From Wolbachia endosymbiont (group E) of Neria commutata (lineage in GTDB: Bacteria > Pseudomonadota > Alphaproteobacteria > Rickettsiales > Anaplasmataceae): a stretch of 64,000 nt of DNA. Below are positions 38,862-52,005 of the stretch, piece by piece. The stretch's first letter is position 1. Each line of letters starts with the position of its first letter. The stretch covers positions 310,001-374,000 of the forward strand of contig NZ_OZ034692.1 of NCBI RefSeq assembly GCF_964026735.1, given 5' to 3'. Below the pieces are notes generated by a model. The model was given only the letters and a program-made list of their open reading frames with translations. It did no database searches and was not told the origin of the DNA. A program made the position numbers and the translations under genes.

Positions 38862-39077
38862 ATAAACCTCACTAAATTAATAAAACTATACCAGTTCTCT
38901 AATTGCATAAAAGTCAATAATAATTTTTTATATCACTAAAAATATTTTCTAGTGCGAAATTCAGCTCTAATAAAATTTTTACTTACTATTGTACTATTTT
39001 ATTCAACTAAAAATCGTTTTATTAGCAAATAAAATACCAGTACTACATTTTTAATTAATCTTTTTTAAATAGATGTG

Positions 39078-39142
39078 GTTAATAAATATGTGCATAAGTA
39101 CGCCTACACACATTAAAAGTACTTATGCACATATTCATTAAC
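39078..39142. repeat. Palindromic repeat B
   Basis: Arms 39078-39101 and 39119-39142 (GTTAATAAATATGTGCATAAGTAC and complement, one mismatch in 24), loop of 17 nt GCCTACACACATTAAAA. Compared with palindrome A the loop is 13/17 identical, and two stem base pairs differ by compensating changes (G-C to C-G, G-C to A-T), so the hairpin structure is conserved. Confidence 0.85.
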
Positions 39143-39403
39143 TTGTTAAATCTAAAGCTTCATATTTTCCTCCACAACTCTTGATAATTTTACATAAGTT
39201 GAAAGTAGCATGCTTTCCATGGTTCTCTCCGCGATCTGATATGGCTAAAACTTTAATTTGCCAAGCCGCATTATACTTGTTAGGGCGGAAGTGGACGGCA
39301 ATATGTTTACAACGAAGTCTATGCTTCAACCGGAATTCTTGCTTATCCCTTCCATCGGCATTGCTATCTTTACTTTACATGAAATTATCTATTTTTCTTG
39401 CAT
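39143..39403. other. Noncoding end of the second IS110 element
   Basis: About 260 bp between palindrome B and the IS110 transposase stop. No supported ORF. In IS1111-like members of the family the guide RNA lies on this downstream side, so this is the place to look for it; I see no definite structure by eye. Confidence 0.3.
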
Positions 39404-40423
39404 TTACTGATAACAAAATTCTGTTTTGTTAACCAACATCCTATGCATAATTACAGATAGTTTTCTTGCTACAGCAATAATTGCTTTCTTCATACCCTTC
39501 TTTTTTGCAAGCTTTAATCCCCAGCTCTTCAATTTAAATGTCTTTTTACATCTTGTCAGTAAGGTTTGCGCAGCTTCGTACAACATATTCCTACATTCCA
39601 CTGGCCCCATTTTTGATATACTTCCATGACAATTAATCTCCCCAGAAGCGTACTGCCTTGGGCTTAATCCCATATAGGCTCCAACTGCATAAGATGTTTC
39701 AAACCTATACGGATCATCTATTGCAACTTTATATGTCATTGCTACTATAATACCAACTCCTGGTACAGTAGTTAATAATTTACAATCTTCGTCTTTTTTG
39801 CCTTGCTCTGAAAGTATTTTATCAAGCTTTCCTATTGATTCTTCTATTGTTTCTAGACTATGTACTAATGATTCAATTGAGTTTTTGCTAATTTCATCTA
39901 GGTTGTTAGTCATTTCTTGTACTTTTAAAGAGAAACTCGCAAAACTAGAACTTTGACCAATTTTTATCCCATGTATTTTCAATAATCCTCTCATTGTTCC
40001 TACAATTTGCTCTCTGCTACATATTAATTGTCTTCTGCTTCCAACTGCTATCTTGATTTGGCAAGATTCATCTGATTTTACCCATACTTCTCTGTATAAC
40101 CCAACTCTCATCATTTGTGCTATGCCTCTTGCATCATTTTTATCATTCTTATTGATTCTTGCAGATAACGCTGCTGCCATATGTCTTGCATCTACACAAA
40201 TTACTGGTAACCCAAAATCCCTTAATTCTTTACACATCGATATTGATAATTGTCCACTTTCTATTCCTATGGATTCATATTCTTTGCTTTGACTAAGCAG
40301 AAATTTAGCTATTGTGCTGCTTTCACTTGAAACAACTTCTTCTTTAACAATTTTTCCTTTCTCATCAATGATGCTAATAAAAGTTTCTTTGAGTGAGACA
40401 TCTAATCCGCTATAATATTTCAT
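39404..40423 (-). CDS. IS110-family transposase (IS1111-like)
   Basis: 339 residues, complete. N-terminal DEDD domain MKYYSGLDVSLKETFISI, GIESGQLSISMCKEL, VDARHMAAALSARINKNDKND. C-terminal domain LLTTVPGVGIIVAMTY and YMGLSPRQYASGEINCHGSI with the Ser region. Differs from the element at 28108, so the two IS110 copies are distinct lineages. It lies at the far edge of the cif/ankyrin island. Confidence 0.92.
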   Translation of the reverse strand: MKYYSGLDVSLKETFISIIDEKGKIVKEEVVSSESSTIAKFLLSQSKEYESIGIESGQLSISMCKELRDFGLPVICVDARHMAAALSARINKNDKNDARGIAQMMRVGLYREVWVKSDESCQIKIAVGSRRQLICSREQIVGTMRGLLKIHGIKIGQSSSFASFSLKVQEMTNNLDEISKNSIESLVHSLETIEESIGKLDKILSEQGKKDEDCKLLTTVPGVGIIVAMTYKVAIDDPYRFETSYAVGAYMGLSPRQYASGEINCHGSISKMGPVECRNMLYEAAQTLLTRCKKTFKLKSWGLKLAKKKGMKKAIIAVARKLSVIMHRMLVNKTEFCYQ

Positions 40424-40538
40424 GAGACTACTCCTACTGTAAAAGTTTAAATTATTTTTGAAGAACTAATTCATTGAATTTGTTACTTCGTGCTAAAATA
40501 ATGGAGTATGTATCTCCATCATTCAATAGCAATTACAG

Positions 40539-41077
40539 TATGTTTTTATTGTGGTTGTTTTCTTTTTTCCGGAATAACTTTTCTTACGTTTTTTGCTGTC
40601 TTTCGGACGCTGTATCGGTTGCTCTGTGACGTCTGCTAAAATTTTTAAATCCTCTCTGGAGTCAGCGTTCTATCCTTTTTTATAGTAATTTTTTTGGCCA
40701 ATATTGGCCAATAATGGCTCCATTTTCTTCAAAAGTCGGCAAATATTTGAGTTGTGCAAATTAAACAAAAAACCCAAAAATGGATGCGTTATGTACGTTC
40801 TGTAATAAATTAATACACACAAAATTTTGTCTTCCAGCGTCTCGATATGTGATTTTCTGCCATAACATTTCTTTTTTTTCTCAAGTTTTTCCCATTCTGG
40901 ACGGACTTTTTCCACGATTTTTTCAAATTCAGATGTTGTGAGCCCTGTCAATTGTCTAAAAACATATGGTGTTTTTGCTATTTTTACGTAACTTATTGCC
41001 ATTTTACTCTTCTAAAATTTTCATTTTATACACTTTTTAGTGTTTTTCATCTATTTTTTACCTTTTCGCAGGGGGTC
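40539..41077 (-). mobile_element. Truncated IS5-like element
   Basis: Left half of an IS5-like element diverged from the 980-bp copies. It ends at GCAGGGGGTC (41077) and breaks off at about 40539 within the second transposase half. The N-terminal ORF 40670-41002 reads MAISYVKIAKTPYVFRQLTG and has an 11-bp-type insertion after KKMEPLLAN that shifts the frame. A further 30-bp scrap of transposase (ATGGAGCCGTTATTGGCCAA) lies just outside at about 41087. Confidence 0.85.
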
Positions 41078-41193
41078 TGTTCTCAAATGGAGCCGTTATT
41101 GGCCAAGAAAATCTACACTTTTGGTAGGCAGGAGATTATGGAGATTTATTGTTTAGTTTAGGAAGTACTATATTGTGAGAAAAGTTATAAATA

Positions 41194-43224
<2,031 letters not shown>

Positions 43225-43318
43225 TTAGTACACAATTTTTATTGAAAGTATGGTTAATGAAAATTTGATAAGTATATAGCCATAATCTATATGTGTGATA
43301 TTAAAAGTAGAGGGACAA

Positions 43319-46300
43319 ATGGTCGAGACTACAACAAATAACCGTTCTGCAGTATCAGCTGCTAAAAATCCGGGATTAACAGGTTATAAAAACATAGAAT
43401 CTAGTTCTAAAGAACCAGGCTTATCAGGTTTGCTAGAATTGACAGAAAAGTAGAAGGAAATACGTGAAAAGCTACTGAGTATTCTGGATGAGCTAAAGGA
43501 ATCCTTCCAAACCTATGGATCTGATTTTTTTGAAAATAAATTTGAAAGAGAAGAGCCAAATAATATTGAGTACCTGGAGAATTTTTTAGATGCTGAAGAT
43601 AGTGAAGATCTTAAGTCTGTCCTTAATTTTCAGAGAGAAGATGGAACGACAATATTACACGATGCTGCAGATTTTCATCATGAGATGACAAAATTGCTTT
43701 TAAATGCAGGAGCTGATCCTAATATACAAGATAATAAAGAAAGAACTCCATTACATCACGCTGCTCAGTTTGATTGCGTTGAAAGTATTGAAATGCTTTT
43801 AAATGCAGGAGCTGACCAAAATATAAAAGACAAAGAAGGGAAAATTCCTCTACATTATGCTACTGAATTCAAGTGCTTTGGAAGTATTGAAACGCTTTTA
43901 AATGCAGGAGCGAATCCCGATATGAAAGGTAATGACAGCAAGACTCCATTGCAAATGGCAGCTGATTGCCATTATCTTATTGCTGTTGGCGCCTTTTTAG
44001 ATAATAAGCAGCAGAAATTACCTGACGAGCTGAAAGAATTAGATAAAAGGTTGATAATGGTAAAATTGCAGCTTTAAAGAAGTTTTTAGACTACCATAAA
44101 AAAGAGAACAGTGAAGATCTGAAGATTGTACTTAATCTTCCAAGGGGGAAGTTTGGATCAACGATATTACACAATACTCAAAGCCTTTTCTACACTGAGA
44201 CGTTAAGTTTACTTTTAGGTGCTGGTGCTGATCTGAATGTACAAGATATAGAGGGAAAAACTCCTTTACATATTGCTGCGCAATACGGTTATCAAGAAAG
44301 TGCGAAGTTGTTACTAAAGGAAGGAGCTGATCCTAACGCTAAAGATATGGACGGTAATACACCGTTTCGTCTTACAATCATGGACGAATCCTTGGATATT
44401 GTACAATTCTTTTTAGAAAATAATGAAACAGACATTAACCTCGTACACGAAAGAACCGGAGAATCGCCTATTTTTGATGCTGTTGAAAGCAAAGGAAATA
44501 GTACAAATATCTTAGACTTAATAATAAAAAGTGGAAAAAAAATTGATTTTAACATAAGCAATGAAAATGGAGTGACTATATTACACAGAGCTGCTTTTAT
44601 CGGACAAAGGAGTATGATTCAATTACTTCTTGAACAAGGAGCAAACGTTAGTGCTGTAGATAGTGAAGGTAATAATCCTTTACATTATATTATTTACAAT
44701 AATCACAAATTCTATGGTGCTGACAATAAAGATGAAGAACGCGAGTTTGATTATGATAATGGTGAAAACATTATTGCCATGATTAGCTCTTTTGTTAGCT
44801 GTCACGTAAAAGATCTTGCTGAGCTTATTTATGAAAAAATGGTAGAGTATTACCAAGAAACAGATGAGGAAGCTCGCACTCAACTTCTATACGAAGTATA
44901 CAATCTTGAACTGGAGCGCGAAGTTAAGGCAAAAAAATATGTAAATACCAAAAATCAAAATGGTAATACACCTTTATTTTTTGCTATTGAAAGCGGAAAT
45001 CACGATGTAATAAACACCCTGCTGGAAAAGGGAGCGGGAATCATTGTTACAGATGAAAAAGGAGCAAAAGTTGTAGTAACAGATAAAAATGGTTATACAC
45101 CGTTTCACTATGCTATTAAAAATAAAGATCCTGAAATATTAAAGTTGCTTGTTTCTTCTACAATTGATTCAGAAGTAACACAAGAAAAAATTGAAGGTGC
45201 GCTAAATGTACCTTCACATATGCAATGCTTCTCAAACTTACTTTGGTATTCGATATCAAAGTCTATTAAGGATAAGATATTGCATCCTATTCTTCTTCAC
45301 CATAGCCTGGGTATCAAAGATATAGACGAACAGATAGAGGCTGTGATTCCAGATATTATAAGACAAGATAAGGAATCTTATAATTCTGTAAAAGGTGAAT
45401 TATCAAGAATTATAACGTCAGCAGTTAAAGAAACTCATGCAAGATTTAGTGTTCGTGATAAAGAAGGAAATACACTTTTGCATCACGCAGTAAAATGGGG
45501 TTGTGGTGAAGAAATTTTAGATTTTCTCGTAAGCAGTGGCATGGATGTTAATGCGAAAAATAAACATGGCGTAGCACCAATCCATATTGCAGCTAAATAT
45601 GGAAAGGTCAGTCAAATGGAGTTTTTCATTAGAAACGAAGCTGATTTAAATGTTCAGTGCGGTAATTTCACAAAAGCAGATACTGAAATTTTAGAAAATA
45701 ATTTTATTACCATGCACGATGGTAATATGGATGCAAGTAGCGTTGTAAGTCCGAAAAATGATACTAGTTATAAAGGCGCACCCCCTACATTTATTGCTGC
45801 TGATAATCTTAATGCAGACGCAATACATATGTTTATATCAGAAGAGGCAAATTTCAATATTCCAAATAAAATAGGAGCAACTCCTCTGCATGTTGTTACT
45901 GCAAGAATCCTCAATAAAGATTATGAAGAACAAAAGAGAGAAGAAATCTATGAAATGTTTGAAAGATTGATTCTCTCTTCTACTAATGATCCTTTACGGT
46001 ATAAAAAATTTATAGAAGTTCTTGATGGAGATAAGCAAGAAAAAGAGAAGCTAAACGAGATCCTTAATGCAGTTGACCGTAATGGGGATGGTAATACAGA
46101 ATGCACTGCTCCGGTAGAAAAAAGTGCTCCTTTGCCTGGTAAAAATTTTTACCATGAAGTAGGTTCACATGTAAAAGAAGTTCCAGATCTTTATCTTGAC
46201 AATGCTTATAATAAAGTAAATGGACTAACTCGCAGTGATTACGTAGTGGATAAATGGGATCTTCAAGGTGATCATGAAGGGTTGCGATATCAAGAAGAAG

Positions 46301-46735
46301 TAACAGCAGAAGAAATTAAATCTGAATGGGCTAAAGAGTTAAAAATTGAAGAGTCTTGGTGGGGAGAAGAAGGTGATATTCCAGAAAACTGTGGTACATC
46401 TGCGTGGTCTAATGCTAAGCAAAAATATCCAGGACCAGTAACCAAAAGCTCTATAGATTTCGGATACAGCGAATATGATGAATATGGGTGGGGAATAGAA
46501 AGTAGTGACAAAATTAAAAGTGATGTGCAAAAAGCAGCGCCAACTACTGATATTAATAGTAAAGAACCGAGTACTATACTTTCGGACTCTTCTACACAAG
46601 AAGTAAATGTAGAAGAAAGAAGCCATCTTGGACGGGCTAAGCTTATAAAGCATGAAGAATTAAAGTTGAATAAATTTTTAGATCTAGTATCAAAAGCTCA
46701 GAATATGGTTGAACTGAATAAAATCGTTGATCAAG
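43319..46735 (+). pseudogene. Giant ankyrin-repeat gene, 5' exon part, with two lesions
   Basis: Starts MVETTTNNRSAVSAAKNPG. In-frame TAG at 43451-43453 (LTEK*KEIREK), then ankyrin repeats (ERTPLHHAAQFDC, GKIPLHYATEFKC, SKTPLQMAADCHY). Near 44050 a one-base slip changes frame; the new frame continues NGKIAALKKFLDYHKK into many more repeats (GKTPLHIAAQYGYQ, GVTILHRAAFIGQ, GNTPLFFAIESGN, GVAPIHIAAKYGK) and a non-repeat tail (PDLYLDNAYNKVNGL, EESWWGEEGDIPENCG). A group II intron begins at 46736. Spliced, the whole gene would encode roughly 1800 residues. Of the type considered host-interaction factors. Confidence 0.8.
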
Positions 46736-47280
46736 GTGTGCCATAGAGACACAAAGAATGTTCTGAAAAGAGCAAACTAAGTGCAAAAGCTACGCAATAG
46801 ATGAGGGTGGGCCCCTCGAAGCCGGTTTACAAGAGCAGGCTTCAAACAACCATAAGCTGCTTTGGTAAAGAGCCAAGGTAGTGAGCATTATGGAAAAGGC
46901 GTAATTATGCGTCATGTATGGAATAGAAAGATGAACGAAAGTGAACCACTGATGAAGTGTCGAAAACAATTAGGTGGCGTCAAAACCAGGGGGTCTTGAT
47001 TAACCTGGGATAAGTCTATCAGGAACTTGTTTACTGGGTAGATGGCGTCCGGCATAGAGGTGGCATGAATCTATTTCAGGCTATTGTGTGGAACTACGGG
47101 AACCTGTCGTTTCGATGATAAGGGAGAAATCCAAGGAGCTAAACTCCAAGGGTGAGAGTACCGATACGGAAAACAGGGGCGGATCAGCTCGTAGTAGTGA
47201 AGAAGTTTCTGTAATGGGAATGGAGCGAAGGGGCTGAGTTATTCAGTTTTAGTTATTTGTCAACCGAAAGGGAGGAGTAA

Positions 47281-48531
47281 ATGAATAAAACAAAGTCTTT
47301 TGATATACCGAAGCAACTTATTAGGAGAGCTTATAAACAAGTGTCCAAAAACAAGGGTGCTGCTGGTGTAGATGAGGTTTCGATAACAAAGTTTGAGGAA
47401 GATCTAAAAGATAATCTCTATAAACTATGGAATCGGATGTCATCTGGAAGTTATTTTCCAGAGCCTGTAAAAGCTGTAGCAATACCAAAAGGTACGGGAG
47501 GGGGACAAAGAATTTTATGTGTTCCTTCAGTATCGGACAGGATAGCGCAGACAGCAGCTACAATGTATCTAGAACCGTTAGTAGAACCGAAGTTTCATGA
47601 AGATTCATATGGTTATAGACCAAACAAATCTGCACTGGATGCGGTAGGAACTGCGAGGAAAAGATGCTGGTGGTACGATTGGACGATAGATCTTGATATA
47701 GCAGGATTTTTCGACAATTTGGACCACGAGTTGGCATTGCAAGCTATCAAAAGGCACACAGACTGCAAATGGGTCATACTGTATGTTGAAAGATGGATAA
47801 AAGCTCCAATTCAGCAAGCAGATGGCGGTAAGGTAGTTAGGGAAAAAGGAGTTCCGCAAGGAGGTTCAACAAGCCCGCTGATCTCAAACATATTTATGCA
47901 TCATGTATTTGATGAGTGGATGAGACGAAAGTGCCCAACAATAGCATTTGAGAGGTATGTAGATGATGCGATAGTGCACTGCAAGAGTAGTAGGCAGGCA
48001 GAATTTATGAGGGTAGCAATAGAAGAAAGATTGGCTGAGTATAAGCTAAAATTACATCCTGAAAAGACACAAATTGTGTACTGCAAGGATGACAATAGGA
48101 AAAGTGAATTTCCTAAACAAAGTTTTGATTTTCTGGGTTATACATTTAGACCCAGGTTAGCAAGAAATAAAATAGGAAAGCATTTTGTTTCATTTCTTCC
48201 TGCGATTAGCAACAAGGCCAAGAAAAATATTACTACAACCATAAGGTCATGGAAAATACTACGAAATACACACAAAACATCAGAGGAAATATCAAAGATA
48301 GTAAATCCAATAGTCAGAGGCTGGTATCAGTACTATGGCAGGTTTTACAGGAAAGAGATATACAAACCTCTGAGAAACATAGAGCGGCACCTAGAAAAGT
48401 GGGTCAGAAGAAAGTATAAGAAGCTTCGAAATCATGGAAGACTAGCAAGGCAACTTCTAGGAAAAATGAGGAAAGAAGAGCCAAATACTTTTTACCACTG
48501 GACACTTGGTTTAGGGCAAAAGACTGAATAA
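47281..48531 (+). CDS. Group II intron reverse transcriptase/maturase
   Basis: 416 residues, complete. RT domains: VSKNKGAAGVDEVSI, AVAIPKGTGGGQRIL, YGYRPNKSALDAVG, LDIADL-type catalytic region (TIDLDIAGFFDNLDH), PQGGSTSPLISNIFMH, and FERYVDDAIVHC with a YVDD active site. Then a domain X/GIIM maturase region (FDFLGYTFRPR, NPIVRGWYQYYGRFYRK). No HNH endonuclease domain, so mobility would use nicked or single-stranded targets. RBS GGGAGG precedes the ATG. Different lineage from the broken RT at 832-2177 (YADD). Confidence 0.95.
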   Translation: MNKTKSFDIPKQLIRRAYKQVSKNKGAAGVDEVSITKFEEDLKDNLYKLWNRMSSGSYFPEPVKAVAIPKGTGGGQRILCVPSVSDRIAQTAATMYLEPLVEPKFHEDSYGYRPNKSALDAVGTARKRCWWYDWTIDLDIAGFFDNLDHELALQAIKRHTDCKWVILYVERWIKAPIQQADGGKVVREKGVPQGGSTSPLISNIFMHHVFDEWMRRKCPTIAFERYVDDAIVHCKSSRQAEFMRVAIEERLAEYKLKLHPEKTQIVYCKDDNRKSEFPKQSFDFLGYTFRPRLARNKIGKHFVSFLPAISNKAKKNITTTIRSWKILRNTHKTSEEISKIVNPIVRGWYQYYGRFYRKEIYKPLRNIERHLEKWVRRKYKKLRNHGRLARQLLGKMRKEEPNTFYHWTLGLGQKTE

Positions 48532-48533
48532 TG

Positions 48534-48571
48534 GGAGCTGTGTGAGTCGCGAGGTTCATGCACAGTTCTGC
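48534..48571 (+). ncRNA. Group II intron domain V (upper intron)
   Basis: GAGCTGTGTGAGTCGCGAGG then TTCATGCACAGTTCTG, forming a 5'-GAGCTGTG / CACAGTTCTG-type helix with the AGTCGCGAGGTTCA bulge and tetraloop region. It lies directly after the RT stop, as expected. Confidence 0.75.
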
Positions 48572-48603
48572 GAGAGACTGGTGGGGAAGTTCCACCGGTC
48601 TAC

Positions 48604-50606
48604 TCTCCCATTCTATAGTAATTGGCAATTCTGCCTCAGTAGGTTTATCGTTATTTGGATTCAAAAGCATTTGGCACAATAAATTTGACCTTGACCAATT
48701 TTTTTGCACTCAAGAGCAAGTTGATATATTGAACAGTATTGATCTTACTTGGCTAAAATTCCTCTTAGATAAAAAAGTTATAGGTAGTAATAGCAGGTTT
48801 AGTAATGTTCTACTATCAGAAAAAGAAATAATTAATGGCCTTAATAATGTGAATTTTGACTTATTCAGTGCTCTAGTTGACAGTATTATTAATCAGTGTC
48901 ACTCAAAGGAGTATGAGCAATTACGTGATTATCGCGGTGGTAATTTAGTAAACAGCAGTTCATTCTATGAATTTCTTGCTTTCTTTCAGACTAAAGAAAA
49001 TGTTGAGAAATTTAATAGGATTAGCCTTGATTCGCTTGATGCTTTGATGAGCTATGCAACTATTCCTAAAGGCACTAGATCTTATTATTTAAAGAAAACA
49101 ATAGACAAAAAAGAAGATCCGTGCGAAAGAGAGTCATCTATATTTTGGTCTGAATTTCAGGACACTCTTTGTATGATAAAAGGCTTTTTTAATGGCTTAA
49201 CTAAAGAAGAGATTGAAAACTTAAATAAGTTGAGTAGTGCTAATCCTGCTTTGTTAAAGTTGTTTCACGACAAAGGAATTATAGGGAAAGCATTTCTTAG
49301 CATTTTTAAAAATGAAACAAGATTTGATAACCTTAACAGTATTGATGTAGATTTGATTAGCACTTTAATTGACAGCGTTATTGATAAACTTAACTTAAGA
49401 GAGGCTGAGAAATTAGCCAATGAAAACCTAAATTATGGCTATAATCCAGTATTGAGTAACTTAAGTGAAGTTTTCACTATTTTTGACATCAAAGAAAACA
49501 CTAAAAAGTTTAATAGCATGAATCACGAGCTAATTAATGTCTTGGTTAATGTTGCTACAAGCAAAGCTGTAACAATGCGAAACTTCTGGGGTTCTCACGA
49601 AGATGAACAGGAAGATAAGTATTATAGAACTTGTAGTGATTTACGACACACAGTTGATTTGATATGTAAGCTTTTTCCTCGTATTACTCAAGATACTATT
49701 AATACATTAAACCTTAACTTAGATCTACTTAAGACTTTGATTAATAAAAGTATAGTGGAAGATATACAAGATATATTGCGTTGCTTTAAAAATAGAGAGC
49801 AAGTTGAGATGCTATGTAATCTTGACCTAGATTTAGTTAAAACTTTACTTGATAAGCAGATAATACGATATAATTCCATAGTTGAAACTAACGCCATATT
49901 TGTAGTGTATAATGGTACACGGGGAAGAGAAAGCATATATAGAGTAGATCGAGAAAGTGATAGATTATATACAATTCTTTCTCTTAAAACCATAAAAGTT
50001 CTTGTTGATAAAGAAATCATAAAAAGTCGTGATGATATTGAATCACTTTATATAACTATATCTGATATTCAAAAGGAAGTTAATGACCTTGATATTATTG
50101 GCTGTGGTTTACTTAAAATATTAGTTAATAAGAGGTTTATACAAAATATTAAAGATATAGGCGAGTTATTAAAAAAAGAAAATCTTATAACAAATATACA
50201 AAACAACCCTTCCCAAACAATATTAAATATGGATAGCTTAGTAGAAGTATTAGGTACTGACGGCATAAAGGAACTTATAAGTCATCCTAAGTACACAGAA
50301 CATTCAGGATGTCTTGTAAGAAATTGCCAATTAGCTCTAGCATTGTTGAGCAAAGGGATCATCGAAAACATTACAATTGATTATTTATTTGATAGTGAGA
50401 AAATAAAAAATGATTTAAAAAATAATGAATTTATTAAAAATGTTGAATTGACTGATGCAAGTGATAATGTAACTTCAAGTATGGACGAAATAATCGATGG
50501 TATGTTTATAGAAAGTCAAAATGATACTACAAATGATCCAATGCCAAAATTAAAGGATCTTTCACTAAAAGCATTGATCAGCACGATGCCTTCTGCAAGA
50601 AGATAG
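48604..50606 (+). CDS. 3' exon part of the intron-split ankyrin gene
   Basis: About 667 codons in frame with the spliced 5' exon. No ankyrin repeats; instead a repetitive pattern of Leu/Ile-rich units such as VDILNSIDLTWLKFLLDKKV, EEIENLNKLSSANPALLKLF, INTLNLNLDLLKTLINKSI and VEMLCNLDLDLVKTLLDKQI, each about 35-60 residues and each with the form 'N-x-(I/L)-(D/N)-L-x-L-(L/V)-K-x-L-(L/I)-(D/N)-K'. I do not recognise the repeat. Without splicing this piece lacks a start, because the upstream part of the open frame is intron RNA. Confidence 0.65.
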
Positions 50607-50779
50607 AGAGACTTAAAGCAAAGAGTAATGCCAACTTTTGGGTGGCAACGTGAATATTTTAATGCTATCCTTAAGTTTATTACTGAGCAGTCCTTGACAC
50701 TGGAATTTAATAAATTTATTCATATTATAGATGATAAACTAAAATTCCTTATTTTTCTTGGAAATTAGAGACTTGAAAT

Positions 50780-51562
50780 ATGAGCATAACTATACACTCA
50801 CAAGAAGATTTTGAATTTATGCGCAAAGCTGGCAGACTTGCTGCCGAGACGCTTGATTTCATTGCGCCACATGTAAAGGTAGGAACAACGACTAATGAAT
50901 TAAATGATTTATGTCATAATTTTATTATAAAAGCAGGTGCAATTCCAGCACCTCTCAACTATAAGGGATATCCCAAGTCAATTTGTACTTCAAAGAATGC
51001 TGTTGTATGCCACGGCATTCCTGATGATATACCACTTAAAGATGGAGATATTTTAAATATCGATGTCACAGTGATTTTAAATGGCTGGTATGGTGACACA
51101 AGTCGTATGTTTTGGGCTGGTAAACCATCAATAAAGGCAAAACGCTTATGCGATGCCACTTATCATGCGTTAATGGAAGCAATCAAACAAGTAAAACCTG
51201 GCAATAAATTAAATGAAATAGGGCTTGCTATAGAAAAATACATTAGTGACTTTGGATATTCTATTGTGCGTAATTATTGTGGGCATGGTATAGGACAGGT
51301 CTTTCATGCTCCGCCAAATGTAGTGCACTTTTATGACGAAGATGAAAATTTAACCATGGAAGAGGGAATGTTTTTTACAATAGAGCCAATGATCAATGCT
51401 GGAAGAAATGAGACTCTGCTCAGCAAACTTGATGGCTGGACGGTAACAACGCGTGACCTTTCACTTTCTGCTCAATTTGAACACACAATTGGTGTTACAA
51501 AAGATGGCGTTGAGATATTCACATTATCACCTAAGAATTGGCATTTTCCACCCTATGATTAA
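50780..51562 (+). CDS. map: Methionine aminopeptidase, type I
   Basis: 260 residues, complete. Removes the initiator Met. Metal and substrate motifs: NIDVTVILNGWYGDTSRMF (two Asp ligands), IVRNYCGHGIGQVFHAPP (His), FFTIEPMINAG (Glu) and QFEHTIGVT (Glu). Housekeeping, in its normal length. The 173-bp gap upstream carries only a weak 46-codon ORF (50629-50769). Confidence 0.96.
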   Translation: MSITIHSQEDFEFMRKAGRLAAETLDFIAPHVKVGTTTNELNDLCHNFIIKAGAIPAPLNYKGYPKSICTSKNAVVCHGIPDDIPLKDGDILNIDVTVILNGWYGDTSRMFWAGKPSIKAKRLCDATYHALMEAIKQVKPGNKLNEIGLAIEKYISDFGYSIVRNYCGHGIGQVFHAPPNVVHFYDEDENLTMEEGMFFTIEPMINAGRNETLLSKLDGWTVTTRDLSLSAQFEHTIGVTKDGVEIFTLSPKNWHFPPYD

Positions 51563-51737
51563 ATTTCTTTATTAGATTTAATCCTCACAATGAGGTCTGT
51601 TTATTGATAAAAAAGTTAGTCAAACCAGAGGCAAGTAGAAAATTTTTTAAAATTACCATCATAAAAAAGTAGACCTGCTGCGAATCAAAGGATGAAAATT
51701 TAGAATATTAGATAACCCAAAAGTAAGGTAAGTTAAA

Positions 51738-51930
51738 ACCCGTGCCGCAAATTCATAATTCCGGCAATAGTATTAAATCTCATGTTGTATTTTTTCTGAA
51801 AATTGCGGTAAACATTTGACATTATTTTGAAGATTTTTATCTCGCGTATCTTATTTTCCACTCGCATCCTGAACGATGCCAACTTTCGATTATGCTCCTT
51901 TTGCTCCTCCGTTAGTGATTTTTTACCGCT
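51738..51930 (-). mobile_element. IS5-like transposase fragment (C-terminal)
   Basis: Encodes the last 60 or so residues of the IS5-like transposase (SLTEEQKEHNRKLASFRMRV to MNLRHGF), in the minus direction. Fused at about 51930 to unrelated sequence, so the preceding part of the element is lost. No terminal repeat at either end. Confidence 0.75.
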
Positions 51931-52005
51931 GCCCTGAACGGATACAAAGTTTACATGCTCTCCCAGGGGTATTGTCTCTGATATCAAACAAATTATCTAA
52001 CTAAT

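Larger units (their letters stand above)
46736..48603 (+). mobile_element. Group II intron (1868 bp) inside the ankyrin gene
   Basis: The 5' end GTGTGCC fits GUGYG and the 3' end ...GGTCTAC fits AY. Between lie about 540 nt of structured noncoding 5' RNA, an intact RT ORF (47281-48531), domain V (48534-48571) and a domain VI stem (AGACTGGTGGGG...TTCCACCGGTCT). Joining 46735 to 48604 gives ...DQ-V-SHSIVIGNS in one frame with the downstream ORF, so splicing would restore the coding sequence. Confidence 0.85.

Noticed and set aside
39138..39329. 63-codon minus-strand ORF next to palindrome B
   Set aside because: No motif, overlaps the noncoding end of the IS110 element; more likely chance.
43319..50606. 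A second CifB-type protein (long ankyrin-bearing type)
   Set aside because: Ankyrin repeats are present but I see no PD-(D/E)XK, OTU or Ulp1 motifs and no cifA-like partner beside it.
50629..50769. 46-codon ORF upstream of map
   Set aside because: Short, no RBS or similarity that I can recognise; may be the tail end of the ankyrin locus but not supported.
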